A DNA stretch of 64,000 nt from Chitinophaga costaii. Its GTDB lineage: Bacteria; Bacteroidota; Bacteroidia; Chitinophagales; Chitinophagaceae. Under the pieces are notes generated by a model. The model made no database searches. It was not told the origin of the DNA and was given only the letters and a program-made list of their open reading frames with translations. Below, in pieces: positions 63,687 to 64,000 of the stretch (positions are counted from its first letter, which is position 1; each line of letters opens with the position of its first letter). The position numbers and the translations under genes are program-made. The stretch covers positions 62,001 through 126,000 of the forward strand of contig NZ_FMAR01000003.1 of NCBI RefSeq assembly GCF_900094705.1, in the 5' to 3' direction.

Positions 63687-64000
63687 ATGCACGTAATGAA
63701 ACAGGATAAACCACGGCTTTCCAAGGCGGCCATCTGGAACATGAGTATGGGCTTTTTGGGCATTCAGTTTGGTTTTGCCTTACAGAACGGCAATGCCTCC
63801 CGCATCCTGCAAACCTTTGGAGCAGACGTGGAACACCTGTCTTTATTTTGGCTGGCGGCACCGCTTACCGGTATTATCGTGCAGCCCATAATCGGGTATT
63901 ACAGCGATCGTACGTGGAACCGGCTGGGCCGGCGCAAACCCTACTTCCTGGTGGGGGCTATCCTTACAGCCCTGGCTCTCGTGCTGCTGCCTAACGCGGG
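63687..64000 (+). CDS. MFS sugar transporter (GPH/SLC45-like), N-terminal part
   Basis: The first 104 codons of a gene cut by the window end. The start may be 63687 or the ATG three codons later (63696). 'AAIWNMSMGFLGIQFGFALQNGNASRILQTFGA' is the first TM helix region of SLC45/sucrose-type transporters, followed by 'APLTGIIVQPIIGYYSDRTWNRLGRRKPYF', the conserved MFS loop between TM2 and TM3. It would carry maltose across the inner membrane to the cytosolic phosphorylase. It lies 53 bases after the amylase. Confidence 0.88.
   Translation, partial: MHVMKQDKPRLSKAAIWNMSMGFLGIQFGFALQNGNASRILQTFGADVEHLSLFWLAAPLTGIIVQPIIGYYSDRTWNRLGRRKPYFLVGAILTALALVLLPNA

Noticed and set aside
1..64000. tRNA genes, CRISPR arrays, transposases and prophage genes
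   Set aside because: The gaps were scanned by eye for T-loop sequences, regularly spaced repeats and terminal inverted repeats with transposase motifs. None was found.

Overview
The window looks like a chromosomal segment of a Bacteroidota member, most likely Chitinophagaceae (Chitinophaga-like). The reasons are two SusC/SusD pairs, a SecA of 1114 residues, an ECF sigma/FecR pair, DUF1080 and ThuA proteins, Bacteroidota-type -7 promoter boxes (TAnnTTTG) and almost no Shine-Dalgarno sequences. The taxon is an inference; no rRNA is present. No tRNA, CRISPR array, insertion sequence or prophage gene was recognised.

Layout. 1-6390: the 3' end of glyA, then on the minus strand an M20 amidohydrolase, a SPOR-domain protein, deoC and secA. 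6961-14908: a sugar-oxidation string with a Gfo/Idh/MocA oxidoreductase, a TIM-barrel isomerase, a cytochrome c lipoprotein, a DUF1080 protein, a ThuA protein and a large ThuA-dehydrogenase-PKD-cytochrome-CBM fusion. 14982-15368: a TMEM220-like membrane protein (minus). 15804-22641: SusC/SusD plus a cytochrome/FG-GAP lipoprotein. Together 6961-22641 suggest import of a glycoside and processing through 3-keto sugars, with electrons passed to c-type haem.

23100-29958: a complete six-gene ebo cluster (eboA-eboF, in order), a poorly understood system linked in other organisms to movement or processing of a secondary metabolite. It is preceded by a promoter-hairpins-terminator unit that may be a small RNA or an attenuated leader. 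30277-31068: a TauE/SafE permease behind a structured leader. 31204-32655: a YjbR-like protein and a second DUF1080 protein, both minus.

32822-47258: mostly housekeeping genes. These are atpG, scpB, rny, zapA, a coiled-coil gene, pheT, dnaB (with DnaA-box-like sites upstream), a MATE exporter, rsmE, pyrD, an ECF sigma factor and a FecR anti-sigma factor. 47454-48554 is a second TauE/SafE protein. 48745-49455 is a wrecked arginase-family pseudogene.

49523-64000: a starch/maltose utilisation locus with a LacI-type regulator, an operator-like palindrome, SusC, SusD, SusE, a SusA-like GH13, beta-phosphoglucomutase, GH65 maltose phosphorylase, an exported alpha-amylase and the start of an MFS sugar transporter cut by the window edge. 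The logic is surface binding and import of maltodextrins, periplasmic hydrolysis, then phosphorolysis of maltose to glucose and glucose-6-phosphate.

An 11-base word, CACGTTATGAA, recurs four times exactly, only in the gaps upstream of the sugar loci, and may be a shared leader or regulatory element. Coordinates, motifs and repeats were read by eye; all family assignments rest on motif recognition without database searches.
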